64,000 nucleotides of DNA from Streptomyces canus (GTDB lineage Bacteria > Actinomycetota > Actinomycetes > Streptomycetales > Streptomycetaceae), in the NCBI RefSeq assembly GCF_030815415.1, contig NZ_JAUSWW010000001.1, positions 9,982,001 to 10,046,000 of the forward strand. The letters run 5' to 3'. The notes below the pieces were generated by a model, which worked only from the letters and a program-made list of their open reading frames with translations, was not told the origin of the DNA and searched no databases. The position numbers and the translations under genes were made by a program. Numbering within the stretch: the first letter of the stretch is position 1; each line of letters opens with the position of its first letter. Positions 1 through 7,871 of this stretch are shown in pieces.

Positions 1-546
1 GCGCCGCCGGGGCTTGCTCCAGCGGGCGCCGGCCGGATGGCGCCGCTGCGCCTCCCAGGCGTACGCCACCGCTTCGAGGCCGCGGTCCTGGGCGTGCGGG
101 CCGCCCGCCTGGAAGGCCATCACGAAGGGCTGTCCGGTGGTGTGCTGGACGGCGTGCGCGATCTCGAAGCTCGCCGCGTTGAGGCGGGCCAGGATCTCGG
201 CCGCCACTCCGGCCCGGACGTCGGGGCTCGCCGAACGCCACGCCGGGGCCGCGGACTTGGCCGTCGCCACGGCGGCCTCGGGCGCCAGATGCGGGTAGCT
301 GATGCCCAGGGGGAAGCCGTACGGCGATATCTCCGTGGCAGGGACGGTGCCGGTGGTGGGGTGCCCGTCGAGCGGGAACGGGCGGTCGAGGAGGGCGCGG
401 AAGGCCGCCTCGCCCGACTCCGGCGCTCCGGCCCCGTAAGCCGAGGTGCTGGGGATCTCCGGATACGGCGTCCAGTAGCCGCGGTCGGTGGTGCGGGCCA
501 CGGCCTGTTCGAGCAGGTCCGCGTGGCGGGCGTAGAAGGGTGACAT
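1..546 (-). CDS. paaN: PaaN-type aldehyde dehydrogenase (N-terminal part, runs off window)
   Basis: Only the first 182 residues lie in the window; the gene continues past position 1. It starts at the ATG at 546 with MSPFYARHADLLEQAV, followed by ISPYGFPLGISYP and HTTGQPFVMAFQAGGPHAQD, which match the N-terminal half of PaaN, the stand-alone aldehyde dehydrogenase of phenylacetate degradation. The NAD-binding and active-site halves are not visible. It lies 75 nt downstream of the E2 gene on the same strand, so it may be the last gene of the keto-acid dehydrogenase operon, or start from its own promoter near the palindrome at 559-570. The product is probably cytosolic and would oxidise an aldehyde or semialdehyde formed from aromatic amino-acid breakdown. 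The substrate is inferred. Confidence 0.85.
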   Translation of the reverse strand, partial: MSPFYARHADLLEQAVARTTDRGYWTPYPEIPSTSAYGAGAPESGEAAFRALLDRPFPLDGHPTTGTVPATEISPYGFPLGISYPHLAPEAAVATAKSAAPAWRSASPDVRAGVAAEILARLNAASFEIAHAVQHTTGQPFVMAFQAGGPHAQDRGLEAVAYAWEAQRRHPAGARWSKPRRR

Positions 547-558
547 GAAAGCTCCAGG

Positions 559-570
559 CCGAACGTTCGG
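559..570. promoter_or_regulatory. 12-bp perfect palindrome upstream of paaN (possible TetR-type operator)
   Basis: CCGAACGTTCGG is a perfect 12-bp palindrome 13 nt upstream of the paaN start. Sites of this shape are typical operators for TetR-family repressors, including PaaR regulators of phenylacetate genes. No such regulator is encoded next to it in this window, so the assignment is inference. Confidence 0.4.
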
Positions 571-621
571 TCGGTAGGTGGGCGGAGTGCGCCCAGGCGT
601 GAGGGCGACGAAGGGGGTTGG

Positions 622-2001
622 TCAGACGTCGGCGAGCAGGACTGCCGGGCGTTCCACGCAGTCGGCCACGAAGCGCAGGAAACCGCCGGCGGTGCCGCCG
701 TCGCAGACTCGGTGGTCGAAGCTGAACGACAGCTGCGTGACCTTGCGGACGGCCAACTCGCCGTTCACCACCCAGGGTTTGTCGACGATGCGGCCCACGC
801 CGAGGAGCGCCGCCTCCGGGTGGTTGATGATGGGCGTGGAGCCGTCGACGCCGAACACGCCGTAGTTGTTGAGGGTGAAGGTGCCTCCGGTCAGCTGGTC
901 GGGCGGCAGGCTGCCGGTCCGGGCCAGCTCGGTCAACCGGGCGAGTTCTGCGGCCAGTTGGATCGTCGTCAGCCGGTGGGCGTCCCGCACGACGGGGACG
1001 ACCAGGCCGCGTTCGGTCTGGGCGGCGAAGCCCAGGTGCACCTCGTCGAAGCGCACGATCTCCCGGCGCTCGGTGTCGACGGTCGAATTGAGCTCGGGGC
1101 AGCGGCGCAGACCGGCCACACAGATGCGGGCGAGCAGCGCCAGCAGCCCGACACGGCGGCCTGGTTCGGCGGCTTCCAGCGCCTTTTTGGCCTGGAGCAG
1201 GCCGGTCGCGTCCACGTCGACCCAGGTGGTGGCGTCGGGGATCTCGGTCCGGCTGCGCGTGAGCTTGTCCGCGACGGCTTTGCGGATGCCGCGCAGGGGG
1301 ATGCGGACCGGGCCGTCGGAGGCCGGCTCCGGGGCGGGTTCGGTCGCCGGCGGCGCCTGTCGAGCCGGCGTCTGTCGGGCGACGGCCTGCTCCACGTCCC
1401 GCCGCAGGACGACCCCGGCCGGACCCGAAGGCGCCAGCGCGGCGAGGTCGATCCCGTGGTCCCGGGCCAGCCGCCGGACGAGGGGAGAGATGACGCGGGG
1501 AGCGTGCGCCTCCGCGACCGGCGTGGGTGCGGGCGTCCCCGTGACGGGTGCGGGTGTGGACGTCTCCGTGACGGGCACGGGTGCGTGCGTCTCCGGTACG
1601 GCGGCCGTACGTCGGCGACGGCGGCGCGGCGCTGGTTCGTGCCCGGTGCCGTAGCCGATCAGGACGTTGCCGGAACCGGCCTGTTCCTCCTCCCGGTACC
1701 GCTCGGCGGCGGTGTCCGGGACGGCCGGTTCCGGCGCCGCGGGGGCCGCCGCTCCCACCGTGATCAGCGGTTCGCCCACCCCCAGCGGCGTTCCCGCCTC
1801 CGCGTGCAGCCGCAGCACCGTGCCCGCGTACGGCACCGGCACCTCGACCGCGGCCTTCGCGGTCTCCACCTCGACCACGATCTGGTCGATCGTCACGGTG
1901 TCGCCGACGGCCACCTTCCACTCGACGATCTCGGCGTCGGTGAGCCCTTCGCCGAGGTCGGGCAGCCGGAACAGCTGCTCGTTCAGCGTCGCGGTGGTCA
2001 T
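622..2001 (-). CDS. bkdC: Dihydrolipoamide acyltransferase E2 of a branched-chain keto-acid dehydrogenase complex
   Basis: This 459-residue E2 core transfers the acyl group from E1 to CoA. Domains in order: an N-terminal lipoyl domain (FRLPDLGEGL at 11-20, lipoyl lysine in VEVETAKAAVEV, about K49), a Pro/Ala/Thr-rich linker (about 90-165), a peripheral E3/E1-binding domain (SPLVRRLARDHGIDL, about 172-205), and the CoA-transferase domain ending in the catalytic HRVCDGG motif (H about 430, D about 434). Its start ATG overlaps the E1beta stop as ATGA, so the two genes are translationally coupled. It is the third subunit gene in the order E1alpha-E1beta-E2. No E3 (lipoamide dehydrogenase) gene is present, so E3 must come from elsewhere. 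Confidence 0.93.
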   Translation of the reverse strand: MTTATLNEQLFRLPDLGEGLTDAEIVEWKVAVGDTVTIDQIVVEVETAKAAVEVPVPYAGTVLRLHAEAGTPLGVGEPLITVGAAAPAAPEPAVPDTAAERYREEEQAGSGNVLIGYGTGHEPAPRRRRRRTAAVPETHAPVPVTETSTPAPVTGTPAPTPVAEAHAPRVISPLVRRLARDHGIDLAALAPSGPAGVVLRRDVEQAVARQTPARQAPPATEPAPEPASDGPVRIPLRGIRKAVADKLTRSRTEIPDATTWVDVDATGLLQAKKALEAAEPGRRVGLLALLARICVAGLRRCPELNSTVDTERREIVRFDEVHLGFAAQTERGLVVPVVRDAHRLTTIQLAAELARLTELARTGSLPPDQLTGGTFTLNNYGVFGVDGSTPIINHPEAALLGVGRIVDKPWVVNGELAVRKVTQLSFSFDHRVCDGGTAGGFLRFVADCVERPAVLLADV

Positions 2002-3017
2002 GCGACCGCTCCCTTCGACAGGTGCCGGGTGTCGGGCTCGTCGGCGAACTGCAGGCGGTCCACGGCGTCGAGGATCCGGTCGACGCCGGGCAGGTGCGCG
2101 TGCTCCAGCTTCGGCGGCGGATACGGGATGTCGAAGCCGGCCACCCGCAGGACGGGCGCGGCGAGCGAGTGGAAGCAGCGCTCCTGCACCCGTGCGGCGA
2201 TCTCGGCGCCCACCCCCGCGAAGCCCTGGGCCTCCTGCACGACCACGCAGCGCCCGGTCCTGCGGACCGACTCCGCGATCGTCTCGTCGTCGAAGGGCAC
2301 CAGCGTGCGCAGGTCCACGACCTCCAGGTCGATCCCGTCGGCGGCGGCCGCCTCGGCGGCGGCCAGCGCCACCGGGACCGAGGGGCCGTAGGCGACGACG
2401 GTGGCGTCCCGTCCCGCCCGCCGGATCGCCGCCCGCCCGAACGGCAGCGCCCCGCGCGTCTCCAGGTCGGTGTCCTCGCGCGACCAGTACAGCTTCTTCG
2501 GCTCCAGGAACACCACCGGGTCGGGGTCCGCCACCGCGTCCCGCAGCAGCCAGTACGCGTCCTCGGCCGTGGCCGGGGTGACGACCTTCAGGCCGGGGGT
2601 GTGCGCGTAGTAGGCCTCGCTGGAGTCGCAGTGGTGCTCGACTCCGCCGATCCCGCCGGCGTAGGGGATGCGGATCACCATCGGCAGGCCGATCCGTCCG
2701 CGGGTGCGGTTGCGCGTCTTGGCGACGTGCGAGGCGATCTGCTCGAACGCCGGATAGGCGAACGCGTCGAACTGCATCTCCACCACGGGCCGGAAGCCGC
2801 CCATCGCCATGCCGACCGCAAGGCCGACGATGCCGGCCTCCGCGAGCGGGGTGTCGAAGCAGCGCTGCTCGCCGAAGTCGCGGGTGAGCCCGTCGGTGAT
2901 GCGGAACACCCCGCCGAGCGGACCGACGTCCTCACCGAAGACGAGGACCCGTTCGTCCTCGTGCAGCGCGTCGCGCAGAGCGGTGTTGAGCGCCTGCGCC
3001 ATCGTGACCTTGGCCAT
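1998..3017 (-). CDS. bkdB: 2-oxoisovalerate dehydrogenase E1 beta subunit
   Basis: This 339-residue transketolase-type beta subunit begins MAKVTMAQALNTALRDAL. It contains VLVFGEDVGPLGGVFRITDGL, FDTPLAEAGIVGLAVGMA and EMQFDAFAYPAFEQI, which are diagnostic of E1beta of branched-chain keto-acid or pyruvate-type dehydrogenases. It pairs with E1alpha to form the thiamine-diphosphate site that decarboxylates the keto acid. The reading frame is open well upstream of the chosen ATG, but homology begins at MAKVT and the E1alpha stop lies only 5 nt upstream (3023). It overlaps E2 by 4 nt. The length is normal for the family. Confidence 0.93.
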   Translation of the reverse strand: MAKVTMAQALNTALRDALHEDERVLVFGEDVGPLGGVFRITDGLTRDFGEQRCFDTPLAEAGIVGLAVGMAMGGFRPVVEMQFDAFAYPAFEQIASHVAKTRNRTRGRIGLPMVIRIPYAGGIGGVEHHCDSSEAYYAHTPGLKVVTPATAEDAYWLLRDAVADPDPVVFLEPKKLYWSREDTDLETRGALPFGRAAIRRAGRDATVVAYGPSVPVALAAAEAAAADGIDLEVVDLRTLVPFDDETIAESVRRTGRCVVVQEAQGFAGVGAEIAARVQERCFHSLAAPVLRVAGFDIPYPPPKLEHAHLPGVDRILDAVDRLQFADEPDTRHLSKGAVA

Positions 3018-3022
3018 GGTCG

Positions 3023-4144
3023 TCAGTCCTCCTGGGCCTGGGCGGATTCGGCGAGTTCGGCCGCCAACTGGGCTCGCTGCTCGCGCAGTTGTGGGGTGGG
3101 ATCGGCGTAGACGTGGTCGAACAGCTCCAGCGGGTCCAGCACCGAGTCCGCGTTCATGCCGGCGCGCACCCGCGCCGCCAGTTCCTCGGCCTCCTCCCGC
3201 AATGCCGCCACGTCCTCGTCGGTGAGCGCGCCGCGCGAGCGCAGGTATGTCTCCAGCCGGGCGAGGGGGTCGGCGGACCGCCACTGGTCGACCTCGTCCT
3301 CCTCCCGGTAACGGGTGGCGTCGTCGGCATTGGTGTGCGCGTCCATGCGGTAGGTGTGCGCCTCGACCAGGACGGGACCGTGTCCCGCCCGGGCGTGCTC
3401 CACGGCCGCGGTCAGCACCGACAGCACCGCGACCAGGTCGTTGCCGTCGACCTGCTCCGAGCGCACCCCGTAGCCGATGCCCTTGTAGGCCAGGGCGGGC
3501 GCCGCGGTCTGCCGGGCCAGCGGCACCGAGATCGCGTACTGGTTGTTCTGCACGAAGAAGACGACCGGGGCGCGGAAGACGGCGGCGAAGTTCAGCGCCT
3601 CGTGGAAGTCCCCCTCACTGGTCGCCCCGTCCCCGACGAGCGCCATCGCCACACCGTCCTCGCCCTTGCGGCGCAGGGACTCGGCCATGCCGGTCGCGTG
3701 CAGCACCTGGGTGGCCAGCGGGGTGCACTGGGGGGCGGTACGGGTGGCGGCGGGGTCGTAGCCGCAGTGCCAGTCGCCGCGCAGCAGCGTGAGCACCTCG
3801 ACGGGGTCGATGCCGCGGGTCACCAGGGCCACGGAGTCGCGGTAGGTCGGGAACAGCCAGTCGTCGGGGCGCAGCGCGAGCACGGCGCCGATCTGGCACG
3901 CCTCCTGGCCGCGGCTGGACGGGTAGACGGCGAGGCGGCCCTGCTTGGTGAGGGCGGTCGCCTGGGTGTCGAACCGGCGGCCCAGGACCATACGACGCCA
4001 GGCCGTCAGCAGGGCTTCGACGGGAGGTTCGCCGTACTCGGCCGGGGGCTTGGCGACCGGGGTGCCGTCCTCGGCCACGAACCGCACCGGCGTCAGGGAC
4101 GGCAGGAGGCCCTGGACGGTCTGGCGGAGGCTCTTCACGGACAT
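3023..4144 (-). CDS. bkdA: 2-oxoisovalerate dehydrogenase E1 alpha subunit
   Basis: This 373-residue thiamine-diphosphate enzyme carries the binding motif GDGATSEGDFHEALNFA through FVQNNQYAIS (GDG...NN), preceded by a typical YPSSRGQEACQIG entry segment. Together with E1beta it decarboxylates branched-chain 2-keto acids (possibly also phenylpyruvate) and loads the E2 lipoyl arm. The ATG at 4144 (MSVKSLRQTVQG) is chosen because homology starts just after it; a GTG three codons upstream (4153) is possible. First gene of the E1alpha-E1beta-E2 operon, divergent from the Lrp regulator across a 120-nt gap that should carry both promoters. Confidence 0.93.
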   Translation of the reverse strand: MSVKSLRQTVQGLLPSLTPVRFVAEDGTPVAKPPAEYGEPPVEALLTAWRRMVLGRRFDTQATALTKQGRLAVYPSSRGQEACQIGAVLALRPDDWLFPTYRDSVALVTRGIDPVEVLTLLRGDWHCGYDPAATRTAPQCTPLATQVLHATGMAESLRRKGEDGVAMALVGDGATSEGDFHEALNFAAVFRAPVVFFVQNNQYAISVPLARQTAAPALAYKGIGYGVRSEQVDGNDLVAVLSVLTAAVEHARAGHGPVLVEAHTYRMDAHTNADDATRYREEDEVDQWRSADPLARLETYLRSRGALTDEDVAALREEAEELAARVRAGMNADSVLDPLELFDHVYADPTPQLREQRAQLAAELAESAQAQED

Positions 4145-4167
4145 GGAGGGCACTCGCTTTCTCTGGA

Positions 4168-4198
4168 CACTTGACAGGAGAATGGTGGCTACTACGGA
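4168..4198 (+). promoter_or_regulatory. Divergent promoter region between bkdA and the Lrp regulator
   Basis: On the + strand TTGACA (4171-4176) is followed after 16 nt by TACGGA (4193-4198), a plausible housekeeping-sigma promoter reading into the Lrp gene. The 11-mer CACTTGACAGG at 4168-4178 recurs exactly at 7571-7581, upstream of the aminotransferase gene, so it may instead be a shared regulator site. A/T-rich patches between 4178 and 4240 fit Lrp-type binding. Inference only. Confidence 0.4.
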
Positions 4199-4264
4199 AT
4201 ATGTGTTCAATAGCTCCGCCGAACTGGCGATGAACTGCCGAACATGAGGGTCTGGGAGGACAAA

Positions 4265-4765
4265 GTGTCCGAGGAAAACCCGCTGCCAGGGGCCGCGGCC
4301 GGACGAACTGCCGTCCCGCTCGACGACATCGACCGGGAGATCCTGAGCAGGCTCCTCCAGGACGGCCGGATCTCGGTCCGCGCCCTCGCCGAGCAGGTGC
4401 ACATCTCCCGGGCCAACGCCTACACCCGCATCGGCCGGCTCGTCGCCGAGGACGTCATCACGGGCTTCACCGCGCAGCTCAACGCCCAGCGGGCAGGCCT
4501 GGGCACGAGCGCCTACGTGACGCTGGCCACCGACCAGAACGCCTGGCGCGAAATCTCGCGCGAACTGCGCGAGATCCCCTACGTGGAACACGTCGCCCTC
4601 GTCACGGGCGACTTCGACGTGCTGGTGCTGGTGCGGGCGCCGGACAACCTGGCGCTGCGCAAGGTGGTGCTGGAGAGCATCCAGGCGGTGCCGGGCGTGC
4701 GCTCCACCCGCACCTGGCTCGTCTTCGACGAGGTGCGCGGACGCGGCGCCACCTGGACGGCCTGA
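4265..4765 (+). CDS. Lrp/AsnC-family transcriptional regulator
   Basis: This 166-residue regulator has an N-terminal winged helix-turn-helix (DDIDREILSRLLQDGRISV then ALAEQVHISRANAYTRI, about residues 20-65). A C-terminal RAM ligand-binding domain follows (VEHVALVTGDFDVLVLVRA, about 105-150). The GTG at 4265 is preferred over the ATG at 4244 because GGGAGGA (4254-4260) sits 4 nt before it. Divergent from the E1alpha-E1beta-E2 operon, it is likely a BkdR-like, amino-acid-responsive regulator of that operon and perhaps of the aminotransferase operon. It ends 12 nt from the convergent PaaN-like gene, leaving no room for a separate terminator. Confidence 0.88.
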   Translation: MSEENPLPGAAAGRTAVPLDDIDREILSRLLQDGRISVRALAEQVHISRANAYTRIGRLVAEDVITGFTAQLNAQRAGLGTSAYVTLATDQNAWREISRELREIPYVEHVALVTGDFDVLVLVRAPDNLALRKVVLESIQAVPGVRSTRTWLVFDEVRGRGATWTA

Positions 4766-4777
4766 GAACCGGCCCGG

Positions 4778-6469
4778 TCATACGTCGACCAGCTCGGCGT
4801 CGACCTCGAACCCGGCCGGTGCCGGGACGGGAGCGGCTTGGGGCGCGTGCCGCCGGGAGCGCACCACGCGGAACCGGCCGGTGACGAAGTGGGCGCCGGA
4901 GCCCGGCAGTTCGGCGAGGGCCGAGGACGGGTCGGCGGGCAGGTCGTCGAGGTTCTCCACCAGATGCACCCCGGCGTCCAGCGCCGCCGTCTCGGCCGCC
5001 GCCAGCACGAGCGGGTCGGTGGAGTGCACCGAGGCGTACAGGGCGCCGTGCCGCGCCACGGTACGGCGCATCAGAGCGAGGCTGTGCGAGGTCGAGTCGG
5101 TGCCCACCAGGAAGGAGACGAGCCCGGGCCACTCGCGCGTGTAGACGCGGTCGTCGCAGGCGCGCAGCCGCACCAGCAGCGGGCTGCGCAGGTCGGCGTA
5201 CGGGTGCTCGGGATGGGCCACGGGGCCGGAGGCATGCAGGACCGGGCCGTACCGTGCGGCATCCGCCAGGGCGTCGCGCACCTCCTCGGCGGTGACCGCG
5301 CCCAGCACCCTGGCCGCGCGGGCGGGATGCCCGAGCAGCCGGTCCACGGCGTCGCCGAGGTCGGCCCCGAGGTCCCGCAGCGTCTTGTGCCCCTCATCGG
5401 TGCTGAAGCCCCGCTCCGGAACCAGAATGTTCTGCGGCGTGGTGCGCACCGTCCCGGTGCACCGGCACGAGGCGAGGGCGAGTCCCCGGACCAGGCCCCG
5501 GTAGTCGTCGGTCGAGTCCACGATCACGGTGTTCAGTCCGGTCCGATTGGCGAACACGGCGGCCTGGCGGGCGTGTTGCTCCAGCCAGTCGGCGAAACGC
5601 GCGGAGCCCGTGTAGTCGACGATGCGCACCGCCGGGTCCGCGGCCAGCCGCCGGTGCACCTTCCGCTCCGGTTCCGCCATCGCCAGGGTCACGAGGTCGG
5701 GGGAGTGACCGGCCTCCGCCAGCACCTGCCGGGCGACCCGTATCGTGATCGCCAGCGGAAGCACCGAGCGCGGGTGCGGAGCGACGACGACCGGGTTTCC
5801 GGTCACCAGGCTGGCGAACAGGCCCGGATACCCGTTCCACAGCGGGAAGTCGGGACAGCCGACGAGCAGCGACACCCCGCGGGGCACCAGGGCGCAGGTG
5901 CCTTCCAGCGGTTGTCCGCCCCGTTCGCCACTCGTCCAGCGCAGGTCGGCCGGGACGCGCTCCGATTCGGCGAAGGCCAGCGCCACCGCCTCCAGGGCAC
6001 GGTCCTGGGCGCGCGGCCCGGCGGCACGCAGGGCTCCCTGGAGGGGCTGGCCGGTCGTGTGGTGCACCGCGAGGGCCAGCTCGTGGCTGCGGGTGTTGAG
6101 CCGGCGCAGGATCTCCACGGCGAGTCCGGCGCGCTGGTACGGTCCGGCGGCCCGCCAGCCGGCCGCCGCTCGTCCAGCCGCCGCGACCAGCTCCGCGGGA
6201 TCGCAGCGCGGGTGGTCGATGGCCAGAACGAGGCCGTACGGCGACGACTCCGTTCTCACCCGGCCGAGTTCACCGGGCTGCCCCAGCTCGAACGGCCGCC
6301 CGAGCAGCGAGCGGAACACCTTCCCCGCGGTGCGGGTCGACCTCATGCCCGCGTCGGCTGCGTCCTGGCCGGTCGCCTCGGTGAAGGGGCGACGGCACTC
6401 ACCGGCGGCGATCGCGCGAGCGACGCTCTGCAGCAGCTCGCGGTGCCTTTCGTAGGGACCGGGGCGCAT
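4778..6469 (-). CDS. PaaN-like aldehyde dehydrogenase homologue with altered active site
   Basis: This 563-residue full-length PaaN homologue has SSPYGLVLAIDHPRCD, HTTGQPLQGALRAAGPRAQD, CPDFPLWNGYPGLFASLVTG and DYTGSARFADWLEQHARQAAV. In family members the catalytic cysteine lies just before TTPQN (pattern GQxCTTPQN). Here the stretch reads CRCTGTVRTTPQN, so the cysteine position holds arginine (about R342), with cysteines only at about 335 and 337. The segment where an ALDH glutamate general base is expected reads FANRTGLN. It may be inactive, or use another cysteine, or have a different role. The ATG at 6469 is used; a TTG at 6478 overlaps the aminotransferase stop. It is 5 nt downstream of the aminotransferase and probably cotranscribed with it. 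The dehydrogenase fold is certain; the activity is not. Confidence 0.85.
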   Translation of the reverse strand: MRPGPYERHRELLQSVARAIAAGECRRPFTEATGQDAADAGMRSTRTAGKVFRSLLGRPFELGQPGELGRVRTESSPYGLVLAIDHPRCDPAELVAAAGRAAAGWRAAGPYQRAGLAVEILRRLNTRSHELALAVHHTTGQPLQGALRAAGPRAQDRALEAVALAFAESERVPADLRWTSGERGGQPLEGTCALVPRGVSLLVGCPDFPLWNGYPGLFASLVTGNPVVVAPHPRSVLPLAITIRVARQVLAEAGHSPDLVTLAMAEPERKVHRRLAADPAVRIVDYTGSARFADWLEQHARQAAVFANRTGLNTVIVDSTDDYRGLVRGLALASCRCTGTVRTTPQNILVPERGFSTDEGHKTLRDLGADLGDAVDRLLGHPARAARVLGAVTAEEVRDALADAARYGPVLHASGPVAHPEHPYADLRSPLLVRLRACDDRVYTREWPGLVSFLVGTDSTSHSLALMRRTVARHGALYASVHSTDPLVLAAAETAALDAGVHLVENLDDLPADPSSALAELPGSGAHFVTGRFRVVRSRRHAPQAAPVPAPAGFEVDAELVDV

Positions 6470-6474
6470 GGCCG

Positions 6475-7521
6475 TCAACCTTGCCGGCTCGCCGCGAGCG
6501 CGAGGAGGGCGTCGTTCTCCTCCGGCAGGCCGATCGTCACCCGGACGCCCTCGCCGGGAAACGGACGCACCACGACCTTCCCGTCGGCGCAGTACCGGGC
6601 GAAGTCCGCGCTGTCCTCGCCGAGCGGCAGCCAGACGAAGTTGGCCCGGGAGTCGGGCACGTCATGGCCCAGCGCCCGCAACCGCCCGGTGACACGTTCG
6701 CGTTCGGCGACCGTGAGGGCGGCCCGCCGGGCGACCTCCGCGCCCTCACCGAGGGCGATCACGGCGGCCCGCTGCGCGAGGGCGCTGACACTGAACGGCA
6801 CCTGCGTCCGGCGCACATGCGCCGCGATCCCGGGCGGCGCGACACAGTAACCGACGCGCAGCCCCGCCAGACCGTACGCCTTCGAGAAGGTCCGCAGCAC
6901 CGCGACGTTCGGCCGGTCGCCGAGGAGGGCGAGGCCGTCGGGGACCAGGGCGGGATCGGCGTACTCCCGGTAGGCCTCGTCGACGACGATCAGCACGTTC
7001 CGCGGCACCCGGTCCGCGAAGTCGGTCAGCGCTCGCGCGCCGACCGCCGTGGAGGTCGGGTTGTTGGGGTTGCACACGAAAACCAGCCGGGTCCGGGGGG
7101 TGATCGCCGCGGCCATGGCATCGAGGTCGAGGGCGTGGTCGCGCAGCGGCACCCGCACCGCCGTACCGCCCGCCACGGCGGTGAGGATCGGGTACGCCTC
7201 GAACGAACGCCAGCCGAAGACGACCTCGTCACCGGGCCCGACGACGGTGTGGAGCAACTGGCCGCACACCTCGGAGGAACCGGCGCCCACCGCGATCCGG
7301 TCCGGCTCGACGCCGTGCTGCGCCGCCAGGGCCTCGACCAACGAGGCGGCGTGCAGATCGGGATACCGCGAGATGCCGCCGGCCGCCTCCACGAGGGCTG
7401 CGGCCACCCCCGGCAACAGCCCGTACGGGGACTCGTTGCTGGCCAGCACGACGGCGCCGGGCAGTTTGCGGCCCGGGACGTAGGCGGGCAACTGGGACAG
7501 GGAGGCACGGACATGCACCAT
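6475..7521 (-). CDS. Aromatic/histidinol-phosphate-type aminotransferase (HisC/Pat family)
   Basis: This 348-residue fold-type I PLP aminotransferase carries LASNESPYG (about 27-34), CNPNNPT (about 150-156), VDEAYREY and the PLP-lysine motif TFSKAYGLAGLRVGY (K214). HisC/Pat proteins transaminate phenylalanine, tyrosine or histidinol phosphate. Here, isolated from his genes but next to keto-acid dehydrogenase and PaaN genes, a role in amino-acid catabolism (for example phenylalanine to phenylpyruvate) is more likely. The ATG at 7521 (MVHVRASLSQLPAYVPG) matches the usual family start, although the frame stays open upstream. It leads a two-gene operon with the PaaN-like gene. Confidence 0.9.
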   Translation of the reverse strand: MVHVRASLSQLPAYVPGRKLPGAVVLASNESPYGLLPGVAAALVEAAGGISRYPDLHAASLVEALAAQHGVEPDRIAVGAGSSEVCGQLLHTVVGPGDEVVFGWRSFEAYPILTAVAGGTAVRVPLRDHALDLDAMAAAITPRTRLVFVCNPNNPTSTAVGARALTDFADRVPRNVLIVVDEAYREYADPALVPDGLALLGDRPNVAVLRTFSKAYGLAGLRVGYCVAPPGIAAHVRRTQVPFSVSALAQRAAVIALGEGAEVARRAALTVAERERVTGRLRALGHDVPDSRANFVWLPLGEDSADFARYCADGKVVVRPFPGEGVRVTIGLPEENDALLALAASRQG

Positions 7522-7871
7522 GCTGGTCTCGCTTCTGAAGCGCTGGGGGACCCGAGGCCTGGCCGTCGGGCACTTGACAGGGCAAATCGTGAAGAGAGGA
7601 CGACAAGCACTCAACTGTTTGGGAAATTCGGCTACGAATCGCCGAAATTCGCGTGGCTGATCGGCAAACCGTCTGTCGACGAGCCCTGCCGGACCTTTGG
7701 CACGAGACGGACGGCGCGCCCTTTCCCGGCCCCGGGTCGCCTCCTTGATCACGGGACGGACACAGCGGGTAGTCGAAGCCCCCACCACGGCCGGGGCGAC
7801 AGCAGACTGCTCGCCTCCCGAGCCACGTGATGTCCGCGGCCCGCCCTGCTCCGCTCCGATCGAGGGAAACC
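7522..7871. promoter_or_regulatory. Divergent intergenic region with a repeated CACTTGACAGG element
   Basis: A 350-nt gap separates the aminotransferase (leftward) from the lipoprotein gene (rightward). CACTTGACAGG at 7571-7581 exactly repeats 4168-4178. The A/T-richer stretch at about 7610-7680, with two GCCGAAAT-like half sites, could bind the neighbouring Lrp protein. No convincing gene is seen here. Confidence 0.35.

Noticed and set aside
3023..4591. Extended N-terminus of E1alpha to 4591
   Set aside because: It would overlap the Lrp gene on the opposite strand and has no homology; family members begin near MSVKSLRQ.
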